Source: an uncultured Spartobacteria bacterium (GTDB lineage Bacteria; Verrucomicrobiota; Verrucomicrobiia; Chthoniobacterales; Chthoniobacteraceae). From it: 64,000 bases of DNA. Shown here one piece after another: positions 55,154 through 64,000 of the stretch. The DNA lies in contig CAIRYQ010000072.1 of assembly GCA_903882875.1 (NCBI GenBank), positions 94,779-158,778 of the forward strand, written 5' to 3'. The notes under the pieces were generated by a model that saw only the letters and a list, made by a program, of their open reading frames with translations, did not search any database and was not told where the DNA came from. Numbering within the stretch: the first letter of the stretch is position 1; every line of letters starts with the position of its first letter. The position numbers and the translations under genes are program-made.

Positions 55154-56437
55154 ATGAAATTCCTCCGTCTCATTGTCCTCGTCGTTGCGCTCGCCGAATT
55201 CACGCAGCCCGCGTCCGCGCAGGAATGGACGCGCTTCCGCGGGCCGAACGGCACGGGCATCAGCCATGCGAAAACGATCCCGACGAATATCGCGGCGTCG
55301 GACATCAACTGGAAAGTCGAACTGCCCGGCGTGGGGCACTCATCGCCGGTGCTGTGGGGCGAGCGTATTTTTCTGACGAGCACCGGCGACGATGCCGGCG
55401 GGCTGAGCGTCCTCTGTCTCAATGCGGCGGATGGAAAGACCGTGTGGCGTCGCGATTTTCCGCTCGCGCCATTCACGCGGCACAAGCTCAACAGCTTCGC
55501 CTCGGCAACGCCTTCGGTGACCGCCTCGGCCGTCTATGTCGTGTGGAACGAGCCGGAGCATTATTTTCTCGCCGCGCTGGATCACAGCGGCGCGACGATC
55601 TGGCAGCGGGATTTCGGAGCGTTCGTCAGCCAGCACGCGTGCGGCACTTCGCCGATCGTCGTGGGCGACAAAATCATCCTCGGCGGCGAACAGGACGGCC
55701 AGGAATTCGTCCCCGGCAGTGAACGCAGCGGCAAAAGTTTCATCGTGGCCGTGGATGCGAAGACCGGCGACACCGTCTGGCAGACCGACCGCCACAGCGT
55801 CGTGGTCGCGTACTCGACGCCCTGCATACGCGAGGCTGCGGACGGAAAGCAGTCGCTCATTTTCAACAGCCAGGCGCACGGCATTTACGCCGTGGATCCG
55901 GATACCGGCAATGTGCTTTGGGAATACGATCAGGCGTTCAAGAAACGCAGCGTGAGTTCGCCCTTCATCGCCGGGAACATCATCTTCGGCTCGTGCGGGA
56001 GCGGCGGCGGCGGCAATTACGTCGTCGCGATCAAGGCGGGTGATTCGCTCGCATCCGGCAAACCGGAACTGGCGTACGAGATGAAAAAGTCTGCGCCCTA
56101 CGTGCCCACGGGCGTCGCGGTGGGCGACCTCGCATGGTTCTGGAGCGATGCCGGCATCCTCACCTGCGTCCATGCGCCGACGGGCGAAATCCGGTTTCAG
56201 GAACGTGTCGGCGGCAATTTCTTCGGCTCGCCCGTGTGGGTGGACGGACGGCTCTTCTGTGTCTCGACAACCGGCGAACTCGAGGTGGTGGAGGCGGGCG
56301 ACAAGTTCAAGGTGCTGCACCGTTTTCCCCTCGAAGAACTCTGCCACACCACACCCGCCATCGCGGGCGGGCGCATGTACGTCCGCACCGAGAAGCACCT
56401 CATCAGCATCGGCGGAGAAAAAGCTGCCCGTCCGTAA
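55154..56437 (+). CDS. Secreted PQQ-like beta-propeller protein
   Basis: A 427-residue exported protein (signal peptide MKFLRLIVLVVALAEFTQ, cleavage after SAQ). The mature part starts EWTRFRGPNGTGIS, as in its paralogue at 32252, and has blades such as LCLNAADGKTVWRRDFP, VAVDAKTGDTVWQTDR, YAVDPDTGNVLWEYDQ and THAPTG-type EIRFQERVGG. No cofactor ligands are evident. Periplasmic or surface location. An SMP-30-like gene follows 29 bases later and is likely co-transcribed. Confidence 0.82.
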   Translation: MKFLRLIVLVVALAEFTQPASAQEWTRFRGPNGTGISHAKTIPTNIAASDINWKVELPGVGHSSPVLWGERIFLTSTGDDAGGLSVLCLNAADGKTVWRRDFPLAPFTRHKLNSFASATPSVTASAVYVVWNEPEHYFLAALDHSGATIWQRDFGAFVSQHACGTSPIVVGDKIILGGEQDGQEFVPGSERSGKSFIVAVDAKTGDTVWQTDRHSVVVAYSTPCIREAADGKQSLIFNSQAHGIYAVDPDTGNVLWEYDQAFKKRSVSSPFIAGNIIFGSCGSGGGGNYVVAIKAGDSLASGKPELAYEMKKSAPYVPTGVAVGDLAWFWSDAGILTCVHAPTGEIRFQERVGGNFFGSPVWVDGRLFCVSTTGELEVVEAGDKFKVLHRFPLEELCHTTPAIAGGRMYVRTEKHLISIGGEKAARP

Positions 56438-56466
56438 GATCGTCGCGACGCGCCCTCAGTTCATCC

Positions 56467-57471
56467 ATGAAAATTCCATCCTCGCTCCTCTCACTCGGCA
56501 CCGCGCTGATGTTCGCGCCAATCGTGTCCGCCGCCGATCGCTACGCAGATCTCGACACTGCAAATTACCTCGGCGAGCTGCGCGTGGAAACTACGGTGCC
56601 GGGCAGGAAGCCGTTCACCGAGGGCCCCGCCGTGGACGCCGATGGCAATCTTTTTTTCACGAATGTCGGCGAGATCCTGAAGTGGGAACCGGCGGCCAGC
56701 CGCCTGTCAGTCTTTCGCAAGCCGAGCAACGGAGCGAACGGGATGGCATTCGACGCCACAGGCCGGCTGCTCGTCTGCGAGGCGCCCGATGGCAAACCCG
56801 GACGGGTCACACGGACGGACATGAAGACCGGCGAAATCACGGTGCTTTGCGAGAGCTTCAACGGCTTCCTGCTCGGCGCGCCGAACGACATCTGCGTGGA
56901 CGGCGCAGGCAGGATTTATTTCACCTCGCGGCTGCCGAACACGAATCCGGAAACCGGAAATGTGAATGCCGTTTATCGTATCAATCCGGATGGAAAGGTC
57001 GCGCGAATTCTCGCCGCGCCGGACATTGACATGCCGAACGGCCTCGCGGTCCTGCCGGACAACCGGACGTTCATTCTCATTGATGCCGATGGCCGCGAGA
57101 AGCGCGCGCGGTGCATCCGTGCCTACGACCTCGGCCCGGACGGCTCGGTGTCGAATCACCGGATCATCCACGATTTCTATCCGGGCCGCAGCGGCGACGG
57201 GATGCGCGTGGATGCCGCGGGCAATCTTTACATCGCCGCCGGGATGCACAAGACGCGCGGCACGAGCGAGACGCTGGACACCCTCCCCGGCATCCACGTC
57301 CTCACGCCGCAGGGCAGGCTCGTCGCATTTGTGCGCACGCCGGAGGACACGATCACCAACTGCGCATTCGGCGGCGCGGACGGGCGCACGCTCTACATCA
57401 CATGCGGGCGGCTGCTCCTCAGCCTGCAGACAAAGCAGCCGGGCAGCCCGCTGTACCGCGTGAAGAAATAG
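56467..57471 (+). CDS. Secreted SMP-30/gluconolactonase-type beta-propeller
   Basis: A 334-residue exported protein (signal peptide MKIPSSLLSLGTALMFAPIV, cleavage near SAADR). The SMP-30/SGL fold is shown by FTEGPAVDADGNLFFTNVG (metal Glu), NGANGMAFDATGRLLVCE, GAPNDICVDGAGRIYFTS (Asn/Asp ligands), DMPNGLAVLPDNRTF and GDGMRVDAAGNLYIAAG. Such enzymes hydrolyse sugar lactones or related esters with a divalent metal. The substrate is not known. Its start at 56467 overlaps no other gene. Confidence 0.87.
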   Translation: MKIPSSLLSLGTALMFAPIVSAADRYADLDTANYLGELRVETTVPGRKPFTEGPAVDADGNLFFTNVGEILKWEPAASRLSVFRKPSNGANGMAFDATGRLLVCEAPDGKPGRVTRTDMKTGEITVLCESFNGFLLGAPNDICVDGAGRIYFTSRLPNTNPETGNVNAVYRINPDGKVARILAAPDIDMPNGLAVLPDNRTFILIDADGREKRARCIRAYDLGPDGSVSNHRIIHDFYPGRSGDGMRVDAAGNLYIAAGMHKTRGTSETLDTLPGIHVLTPQGRLVAFVRTPEDTITNCAFGGADGRTLYITCGRLLLSLQTKQPGSPLYRVKK

Positions 57472-57561
57472 GCCCGTCGCCAACGGCAAAAGGGACGCGT
57501 GTGATGTGCAAATGTCCGCCTGAACGGAAGACGATGACCGGGATTGCGTTCGCCCGGCGTC

Positions 57562-60309
57562 CTATTTCAGCCCGAGGATGAGCCGCAGCGAATCGAGCCG
57601 GAGATTCGCTGCGGAGAGCGCGGTGTGCAAATCGGCCTTCTGTTTTTGCACCGCAGCGATCTCCTCCGGGCGGACGTGATCGTTGATCGTGCGCAGTGTT
57701 TCGAGGCGCTCGATTTCATTCTGGAGCTGCACGTCCATCGCGCGCACGGCGTCGGCGGCGACGGTGGCCATGCGTTCCGTCGCGAGCTTCTGCGCGGCGG
57801 CGAGCATCGCGGGGAGGAGTTTCTTGCGCATCGGGCCTTTGTCGAGCAGGCGGAAAATGTCGCCCTTCTCGAGATGCGCAGATCGCACGGCGGCATCGTC
57901 GCTGCGATCTGCCATCATGTGATCGATCACGATGCGCAGCGGCGTCGGCGGAAGGAAGCGGTCCGCGTGCAGCGCGGCGGGCGCGACGCATTCCACGACG
58001 GCGTGGACTTCGAGCAGGATGGATTCGCCGCCGGAATTTTTCCACACGCCGAACGCGGTGTTGCCCTGCTCGGAACCGAGCAGCAAATCGAGCGCGCCGC
58101 CGATGAGCGGATGATCGCCGCTCATCAGCCCGAGATCCTCGCGGCTGAGCGCGCGCGTGCGATCAAATGTCACGGACATGCCATCCGCAGGCAGCGATGG
58201 GAGGGCGTCGGTGAGCAGGTGGCCGGGCTTCAGCAGGTAGGCGCGCGTGCCGAGGTCGTCCACCTGCACGCCGAAATGATCGAGCAGGCCCACGCAAAAT
58301 TCCTCGAAACCCGCGTCGCTGTCGGCCGTGCGGATCTGCGCGATCAACGCGGCGGCTCGCTCGGGTTTTGAGGAGTTGAGTTCCAGCAGCCGGTCGTGCC
58401 CGCGCTCGAGTTTTCCAGCGACGCCCGCGTGCAGCGTGCGCGTGCGCTTGAGAAATGCGGCGAGCTTTTTCGCGGTGAACGCGTCGCACAGCACCGTGAG
58501 ATCATCCTGCAGCTCGCGGGCGATCTCGTTTGCGCCGTGCGGATTTTTTTCAAAGGCGTTCAGTCCCTCGTGATACCAGCGCGCGAGGACTTCGCCCTCG
58601 GTGCCGGGCACGAACGGGACGTGGATCTGGATCGTCGCGCTCTGGCCGATGCGGTCGAGGCGGCCGATGCGCTGTTCGAGCAGCTCGGGATTTTGCGGCA
58701 GATCGAAAAGGACGAGGTGGTGCGCGAACTGGAAGTTGCGCCCCTCGCTGCCGATCTCCGAGCAGAGCAGGATGCGCGCGCCCTCATCGCTCGCGAAGAA
58801 CGCCGCATTGCGGTCGCGCTGGAGCAGCGTGAGCCCTTCATGGAAGATTCCGCAGTTCACCTTCACCGCGCGCTGAATGCTGGCGGCGATTTCCTCGACG
58901 AGTTCGCGCGTGCGGCAGATGAGCAGGATTTTTTCCGTCGGGAGATCCTTCAGCAGTTCCGCCAGCCATCGCACCTTGGTGCCGATCTCGTCGCGTTCGC
59001 CGGAGAGCGGATGCAGCTTCGCCTGGCGCTTTGGAAATCCCGGCAGCGATGCACGCGTGTTGCGGAACATCACGCGGCCCGTGCCGAAGGCGTCGAGCAG
59101 CTCGCTCACGAGATGCGTGCGCGCATCGGTGCCGCCTTTGGAAAGTTCGTCGCAATGCGCGAGCACACGCGGCGACTGTTTTCCGAAAAGCGCGCGATCC
59201 TCCGCAGTGAGCGGTTTTCCGGCGAGCAGGCGATCGAGCGCGCGCGCGACTTCCTCGTAGTGCGTGCTTTCCTCCAGAAACTTTGCGAGATCCGAATAGC
59301 GATCGGGATCGAGCAGGCGCAGGCGTGCGAAGTGTCCCTCCGGCCCGAGCTGTTGAGGAGTCGCAGTGAGTAACAGAAGGCCCTGCGTTTTTTTGGCGAG
59401 ATCCTCCACGAGCGCGTACTGCCGGCTCGGGCTCTCGGGGCTCCACTCCATGTGGTGCGCCTCGTCCACGACGAGCAGATCCCATCCCGCCTCGGTGATC
59501 TGCCGCGCGCGCTGCGTGTCCGCCGCGAGCATTGCGATGCTGCAGAGCACGAGCTGGCTGTCGAGGAACGGGTTCGCATCCGGCTCATGCTGTTGGATGG
59601 AGGCGCAGCGTTCCTCGTCGAAAATACTGAACATCAGATTGAACCTGCGCAGCAGCTCGACGAACCACTGGTTCACCAGCGGCTCGGGCACGAGCACAAG
59701 GATGCGCTCTGCTCGGCCCGTGAGGTGTAGTCGGTGCAGGATCAGCCCCGCCTCGATCGTCTTGCCGAGGCCAACCTCGTCCGCGAGCAGCACGCGCGGC
59801 ACGAGGCGGCCAGCGACTTCGCTCGCGATGAACATCTGGTGCGGCAGCAGATCCACGCGTCCGCCGACAAAGCCGCGCACCGGCGAACGCCGCAGTTCGC
59901 AGCGCCGCCTCAGCGCCTCGGTGCGCAGATCGAAGGTGTGCAGATCATCCGTGTGCCCGCCGAAAAGCCGGTCCTCGGGCTTGCTGAAACTGATCGCGTC
60001 GGAAAGTTCCGCCTCCGGCAGTTCGCCGCGTGCGTGCCGGTACACGAGCAGACCGCCTTTTTCCTCCACCGCATCCACGAGCAGCTCTGCGCCCTGCCGC
60101 GACTTGATTTTGTCTCCCGCCGCAAACTTCACGCGACGCAGCGGCGCGGACTCGGTCGCATATTGCCGGTGCTCATTCGCCGCGGGGAAGAAGACCTCCA
60201 CGCGCCCGAAGCCCGCCTTCAAGATGATCCCGAGCCCAAGCTCCGGCTCGGTGTCGCTGACCCATCGTTGTCCGGTGACTGGCGTGCTCGTGCTCGTGAT
60301 TTTGCTCAT
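57562..60309 (-). CDS. rapA: RNA polymerase-associated SNF2 ATPase RapA
   Basis: A 915-residue Swi2/Snf2 ATPase that recycles stalled RNA polymerase. It matches E. coli RapA along its whole length, beginning GQRWVSDTEPELGLG. The N-terminal Tudor-like domains are followed by Walker A DEVGLGKT (177-184), DEAHH (282-286), the second RecA domain with LLCSEIGSEGRNFQFAHH and EQRIGRLDRIGQSATIQIHVP, and the conserved C-terminal FLPPTPLRIVID and LRLDSLRLILG. The start at 60309 gives a normal RapA length; a longer frame to 60351 adds 14 residues. Confidence 0.96.
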   Translation of the reverse strand: MSKITSTSTPVTGQRWVSDTEPELGLGIILKAGFGRVEVFFPAANEHRQYATESAPLRRVKFAAGDKIKSRQGAELLVDAVEEKGGLLVYRHARGELPEAELSDAISFSKPEDRLFGGHTDDLHTFDLRTEALRRRCELRRSPVRGFVGGRVDLLPHQMFIASEVAGRLVPRVLLADEVGLGKTIEAGLILHRLHLTGRAERILVLVPEPLVNQWFVELLRRFNLMFSIFDEERCASIQQHEPDANPFLDSQLVLCSIAMLAADTQRARQITEAGWDLLVVDEAHHMEWSPESPSRQYALVEDLAKKTQGLLLLTATPQQLGPEGHFARLRLLDPDRYSDLAKFLEESTHYEEVARALDRLLAGKPLTAEDRALFGKQSPRVLAHCDELSKGGTDARTHLVSELLDAFGTGRVMFRNTRASLPGFPKRQAKLHPLSGERDEIGTKVRWLAELLKDLPTEKILLICRTRELVEEIAASIQRAVKVNCGIFHEGLTLLQRDRNAAFFASDEGARILLCSEIGSEGRNFQFAHHLVLFDLPQNPELLEQRIGRLDRIGQSATIQIHVPFVPGTEGEVLARWYHEGLNAFEKNPHGANEIARELQDDLTVLCDAFTAKKLAAFLKRTRTLHAGVAGKLERGHDRLLELNSSKPERAAALIAQIRTADSDAGFEEFCVGLLDHFGVQVDDLGTRAYLLKPGHLLTDALPSLPADGMSVTFDRTRALSREDLGLMSGDHPLIGGALDLLLGSEQGNTAFGVWKNSGGESILLEVHAVVECVAPAALHADRFLPPTPLRIVIDHMMADRSDDAAVRSAHLEKGDIFRLLDKGPMRKKLLPAMLAAAQKLATERMATVAADAVRAMDVQLQNEIERLETLRTINDHVRPEEIAAVQKQKADLHTALSAANLRLDSLRLILGLK

Positions 60310-60465
60310 GAAAAAGGGCGCGAAGGGTAGCCGGGATCGGCGCTTTGACAATGGGAGTCAGCGGCGGGCCGTGTCCCGATTTGGAAGCCATGAAGCCAAA
60401 TTCAAAACAGGGCACCACCGATGTGTCGCTCGCTTTAAGAAGCGCAGGTCGGCAGGCTCGGGCTC

Positions 60466-61152
60466 ATGCAACACATCGAAAAACATTTCTCCGGCGGTGA
60501 TACCGTGCGCGATGTCGTCATCGGCATGGCCGACGGGCTCACCGTTCCCTTTGCGCTCGCCGCCGGCATTTCCGGGGCCATCGCCTCGGCGCACATCGTG
60601 GTGACTGCCGGCCTCGCCGAAGTCGCCGCCGGTTCGATCGCGATGGGCCTCGGCGGATTTCTCGCCGCGCGCGGAGATGCCGAGCACTATCACAGCGAAC
60701 TGCGGCGCGAGGAGCGCGAGATCGTGGAAGTGCCGGAAAAGGAGGCGCAGGAAATCACGGACCTGTTCAAGGACTACGGCGTGAGCGAGGGCGAATCCGC
60801 GCCGGTCGTCGCTGCCCTGCGGCGCGAGCCGAAGGCATGGCGCGATTTCATGATGCGCTTCGAGCTCGGCCTCGACGCTCCCGATCCGAAGCGCGCATTG
60901 CGCAGCGCTTTCACGATCGCGGGTTCCTACATCGTCGGCGGGATGATCCCGCTGCTGCCCTACATGCTCGCGGCCGATGCGCATCAGGCGCTGATGATTT
61001 CCATCGCCGTCACCCTGCTGGCGCTGACGGTGTTTGGTTTTGTGAAAGGCCACTTCACCGGCGTATCGAAATTCAAGAGCGCATGGCAGACTGCGCTGGT
61101 CGGCAGCCTCGCAGCAGGCGTCGCATTTGGCATTGCGAAGGCGATCTCGTAG
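60466..61152 (+). CDS. VIT1/CCC1-family Fe2+/Mn2+ transporter
   Basis: A 228-residue membrane protein of about five spans. The signature start is VRDVVIGMADGLTVPFALAAG, with the first span carrying the conserved Asp/Gly/Leu/Thr motif; a cytosolic acidic loop (about 70-120) binds metal in the family. Relatives move iron or manganese out of the cytosol (into vacuoles in eukaryotes). A His-rich small protein is encoded 144 bases downstream, which may share a metal-handling role (inference). Confidence 0.9.
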   Translation: MQHIEKHFSGGDTVRDVVIGMADGLTVPFALAAGISGAIASAHIVVTAGLAEVAAGSIAMGLGGFLAARGDAEHYHSELRREEREIVEVPEKEAQEITDLFKDYGVSEGESAPVVAALRREPKAWRDFMMRFELGLDAPDPKRALRSAFTIAGSYIVGGMIPLLPYMLAADAHQALMISIAVTLLALTVFGFVKGHFTGVSKFKSAWQTALVGSLAAGVAFGIAKAIS

Positions 61153-61296
61153 TGCCCGGCTGCAGGAGCCGTGGTGAAGGTCGCTCGGTGTGCTTTTCAC
61201 GGCTGGTGAAGTTCTTCATCGGCATGTCCTTCATCCGGCCACTTTTCCTTGGAAAGAGACGGCTGAGGCCGCCTCGGACAGCGATTCCTTAGCTGT

Positions 61297-61542
61297 ATGT
61301 CAGACCCACGCGACGTTGCTCACGACAAGAAAGTCATCCACGAGAAGAAACATCACCACGAGGATCCCGCAGCAGGTGCGGCGGAGACGGTGCAGCCCGG
61401 AAAAAAGCCGGCGATGCAGCATCCCCACGCCCACGAAGACCCGGCCACCGAGCGCGCAGAAGCGGCTGCTCACGAAGTCGAAGCGATTCAGGAGGCGGTG
61501 GCGGCGCATCACGAGAAGGTGGACCAGCACAAGCATCAGTAA
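61297..61542 (+). CDS. Histidine-rich small protein (81 aa)
   Basis: An 81-residue soluble protein with 13 His residues, many in HHH, HPHAH and AHHEK clusters, mixed with Glu, Asp, Ala and Lys. It has no Cys and no signal peptide. His/acid clusters of this kind bind divalent metals. It lies between a VIT1/CCC1-type transporter and the Gcr-like gene on the same strand. A metal buffer or chaperone role is inference. The alternative frame through this region is non-coding. Confidence 0.65.
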   Translation: MSDPRDVAHDKKVIHEKKHHHEDPAAGAAETVQPGKKPAMQHPHAHEDPATERAEAAAHEVEAIQEAVAAHHEKVDQHKHQ

Positions 61543-61618
61543 CGCGGAAATATCCCGGGCATCCCGACGGGCGCATCCACCAGCCCGACGATCGGGGCCT
61601 CACTTTTTGGAGGGAACG

Positions 61619-63649
61619 ATGAATTGGTACACACGACTGAGGGAGCGTATTAGCGCGATGCGCAGCGGACCGGCGCTGGACGCTCTGGTGGCGCAGGCAC
61701 AGCCCGATCAATCATTGGCGGAGCGCGTGATGTGGGCGGAGGATCTGTTGATCTGGGTCCGGCGGGATGTGCCCGCCACCCGGCTGCGCCTGCTGTTTCA
61801 GATTCTCGACCGTCAGCCGGAGGCGCGCACACGGTTCGCCCGTACACTCCGCTCGCTCGTTCGGGATACGCAGGCGCTGGATTTGTTTGCGGGCACCGGG
61901 CTGCCGCGCGGAACGGCGTTCGTGCATGAAATGATGTCGCGTATCACGTTCCGGGTGCTGCCCCATCCGCCGGACACGCGCGATTTGGCCGACATCTTCG
62001 ACCGGCTTTTTCCCGGCGGTTCCGATGCCCGATGGCTGGAGCAACTGGACGCGGACGTGGCTCAGCGCATCGTCGCCCTTTTTTATGAAGACCGGACACC
62101 GGAGGAGGCAGGCTGGGCTTCGCTTCATACCGATCTGGAGGATGCCATGATGCAACTGTCGGCCGGGATTTGCGTGGCAGGTTCGCATCGCGAGATGCGC
62201 AGGCGCATGGAGCAGACCCCCTTTCGCGACCTGCCATTCCAAAAGCTCCCGGCATCGTTGGAAAACCTGCTCCATCGCTACCGTGCCGGCGCGCCCGCCG
62301 GTGAATTGACCGCCGAACTGAACGTCGTCCGCGCCATGGCCGATGCGTGCGATCACGCGATGGATGAAGTTATCGGCAATCTGGAAAAGACCGGCGTGAG
62401 AACGGCGCTCGTTTACGACATCGAACGGCTACGCTCACAGATCAGTCGGCTGGAACTGCTGCTGGAGGCCTGGTCCACGCCGAATCTGGATGCCCAGCGC
62501 ACGCTCACCATCCTCGCCGATCTGGTCCGCCAGAACCATGCGCGCCGCAGCGTGAGCGAATTGTTCCGCCAGAATCTGCACCTGCTCACCCGCCGCATTG
62601 TGGACCGCAATGCGGAGACCGGCGAACATTACGTCGCGCGCAACCGCGCCGAATACCTCGACATGCTGGGCCGCGCCTCGGGCGGCGGGGCCATCATGGG
62701 CATCACCACGGTCGTCAAGCTCCTGCTGGGCAAGCTCGCGCTCGCGAATTTTTTCAAGGGCGCATACTTCGGGTTGAATTACGCGATCAGCTTCGTGCTG
62801 ATACAACTGTGCGGCTGCACCGTCGCCACCAAGCAGCCTGCCACCACCGCGCCGGCTCTCGCCCGGCGCATGGGTGAATTGCACACGGTCCCGCAGCTCG
62901 AAGCGCTCGTGGACGAAGTCGTCTTTCTCATCCGCTCCCAAGTCGCCGCCATCTTCGGGAACATCGCGATGGTCATCCCCGCCACCTTGCTGCTCGACGT
63001 GCTCTGCACGCAATTCAGCGGCCATCACCTCGTGGATGCACACAAGGCCACCACCATTTTTGAATCCGTTTCCCCCTGGAGCGCATGTTGGATTTTCGCC
63101 GTGTTCACGGGCGGATTGCTCTGGCTGTCGAGCGTGATTGCCGCGTGGACGGACAACTGGTTCGTCCTGCACCAGCTCGGTCCCGGACTGGCGCAACATC
63201 GCAGATTGCAGCGATGGATGGGCCCCACGCGAACCCGCAAACTGGCCGTCTGGCTCGAGCGCAATGTCGCCGGACTGGCGGGCAACATTTCCCTCGGTCT
63301 CATGCTCGGCATGGTTCCGGAAATCGCCGGGTTCTTCGGCCTCGGCCTCGATGTGCGTCACGTCACGCTCTCCACCGGCCAGGTCACCGCTTCATTTGCC
63401 GCGCAGGGTATTGATGCACTTTGGCAACGCTCGACGCTCTGGATCATCCTCGGCATTCTCGGCATCGGTGTGCTCAATGTCCTGGTGAGCTTCAGCCTCG
63501 CCCTGTTCGTGGCCATCAGGGCCCGGAACGTCCGCGGCCCGGAGCGAAACCTCTTCTATCGCGCGCTGCTGAAGCGCCTCGTGCGTGCGCCGTTCAGATT
63601 CGTGCTGCCGACCACGAGCGCGAAATCAGACAGCACACCGGCGCATTGA
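61619..63649 (+). CDS. Gcr-family multi-pass membrane protein (historically annotated site-specific recombinase)
   Basis: A 676-residue protein. The N-terminal half is helical and soluble; the C-terminal half has several membrane spans (FVLIQLCGCTVA, VIPATLLLDVLC, FAVFTGGLLWLSSVIAAW, LWIILGILGIGVLNVLVSF). It matches the COG4389 family, named site-specific recombinase from early work on a gonococcal gcr gene. The membrane topology makes a recombinase role doubtful. A GGAGG (61609-61613) five bases before the ATG at 61619 fixes the start; the longer frame upstream overlaps the His-rich gene and is non-coding. Confidence 0.8.
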   Translation: MNWYTRLRERISAMRSGPALDALVAQAQPDQSLAERVMWAEDLLIWVRRDVPATRLRLLFQILDRQPEARTRFARTLRSLVRDTQALDLFAGTGLPRGTAFVHEMMSRITFRVLPHPPDTRDLADIFDRLFPGGSDARWLEQLDADVAQRIVALFYEDRTPEEAGWASLHTDLEDAMMQLSAGICVAGSHREMRRRMEQTPFRDLPFQKLPASLENLLHRYRAGAPAGELTAELNVVRAMADACDHAMDEVIGNLEKTGVRTALVYDIERLRSQISRLELLLEAWSTPNLDAQRTLTILADLVRQNHARRSVSELFRQNLHLLTRRIVDRNAETGEHYVARNRAEYLDMLGRASGGGAIMGITTVVKLLLGKLALANFFKGAYFGLNYAISFVLIQLCGCTVATKQPATTAPALARRMGELHTVPQLEALVDEVVFLIRSQVAAIFGNIAMVIPATLLLDVLCTQFSGHHLVDAHKATTIFESVSPWSACWIFAVFTGGLLWLSSVIAAWTDNWFVLHQLGPGLAQHRRLQRWMGPTRTRKLAVWLERNVAGLAGNISLGLMLGMVPEIAGFFGLGLDVRHVTLSTGQVTASFAAQGIDALWQRSTLWIILGILGIGVLNVLVSFSLALFVAIRARNVRGPERNLFYRALLKRLVRAPFRFVLPTTSAKSDSTPAH

Positions 63650-63859
63650 GGAATGCGGTGACCCTGCCATCTTCCATCCGCCGGCGCAGCTCTTCGAGGG
63701 CGCTACATTGAAAGTCCGTCGGCTCAACTGAAGGCGTAGTGCGCGCGTTCCCCCATTGCCGCCTCGCCTGCGTGATGACACGCGGAGGAGTCGGAGCGAT
63801 GTCTTGAAAGAGAGTTGGATTTCGCGGGCCGCCGGGCAAGCTGCACCGCGTTTCCCGTC

Positions 63860-64000
63860 ATGAAAATTACCCGCATCCTCGCGTACCGCGTCGAACTCCC
63901 GCTCATCGAAACCACCTACAAATGGAGCGGCGGCAAATCCGTCACGGTCTTCGACAGCACCATCGTGCGCGTGGAGACGGATGCGGGAATCGCGGGCCAC
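63860..64000 (+). CDS. Enolase-superfamily enzyme (mandelate racemase/muconate lactonizing group), cut by right edge
   Basis: Forty-seven N-terminal residues starting [20 protein letters not shown] and continuing [20 protein letters not shown]: the capping-domain start typical of mandelate racemase/MLE relatives. From memory it is closest to cis-3-hydroxy-L-proline dehydratase and similar acid-sugar dehydratases. The catalytic Lys and metal ligands lie beyond the window, so the reaction cannot be assigned. Confidence 0.8.
   Translation, partial: MKITRILAYRVELPLIETTYKWSGGKSVTVFDSTIVRVETDAGIAGH

Overview
The window is a 64 kb stretch of high-GC bacterial chromosome with densely packed genes on both strands. 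The gene mix points to Verrucomicrobiota, probably a Chthoniobacter-like lineage. Reasons: several secreted PQQ-type beta-propellers that begin with a W-x-x-F/R-F-R-G-P motif, a PmoA-like DUF6807 protein, a lone autotransporter-associated beta-strand repeat, few Shine-Dalgarno sites, and a GroEL ending in a His/Gly tail. This assignment is inference from content; no rRNA gene is present and I see no tRNA gene or CRISPR array.

Layout. 0-5.4 kb: PepF peptidase (cut by the left edge), superoxide dismutase, an RG-rich protein, acyl carrier protein and a Spy-like periplasmic protein. 5.5-18.2 kb: an N-carbamoyl-D-amino-acid hydrolase followed by many secreted proteins (sialidase-like, DUF6807, glycosidase-like, a thioredoxin-trypsin fusion, LRR-like, an esterase, a beta-propeller), plus macro-domain and universal stress proteins. 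18.3-26.9 kb: housekeeping, with prfB carrying its programmed +1 frameshift, a metallo-hydrolase, a GT2 polysaccharide synthase with an L,D-transpeptidase, a PfkB kinase, thiE and purU. 27-31.7 kb: a minus-strand chaperone cluster, dnaK - orphan gene - groES - groEL. 32-44 kb: a PQQ-type propeller, the HrpB helicase, small redox/membrane proteins, a NosR-like flavin/Fe-S membrane protein and a five-gene minus-strand operon. That operon ends in an FN3 protein with a toxin-like C-terminus, translationally coupled to a zinc-ribbon/dehydrogenase fusion.

45-52.9 kb: an NAD-dependent formate dehydrogenase (fdsB-fdsA-like). Just downstream lies a type II restriction-modification cassette: controller and AccI-like nuclease convergent with an N6-adenine methylase. 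On its far side is a 284-bp fragment of a second, diverged formate dehydrogenase gene. The same 9-bp palindrome sits upstream of both the controller and the methylase. 53-57.5 kb: ffh - rpsP - khpA, then two secreted propellers. 57.5-64 kb: a full RapA homologue, a VIT1/CCC1 metal transporter followed by a His-rich small protein, a Gcr-type multi-pass membrane protein historically called a site-specific recombinase, and the start of an enolase-superfamily enzyme cut by the right edge.

Most plausible new biology: the restriction-modification cassette with its shared operators and duplicated flank, and the coupled toxin-like / zinc-ribbon-SDR pair. Function calls rest on motifs read by eye; no database search was run.
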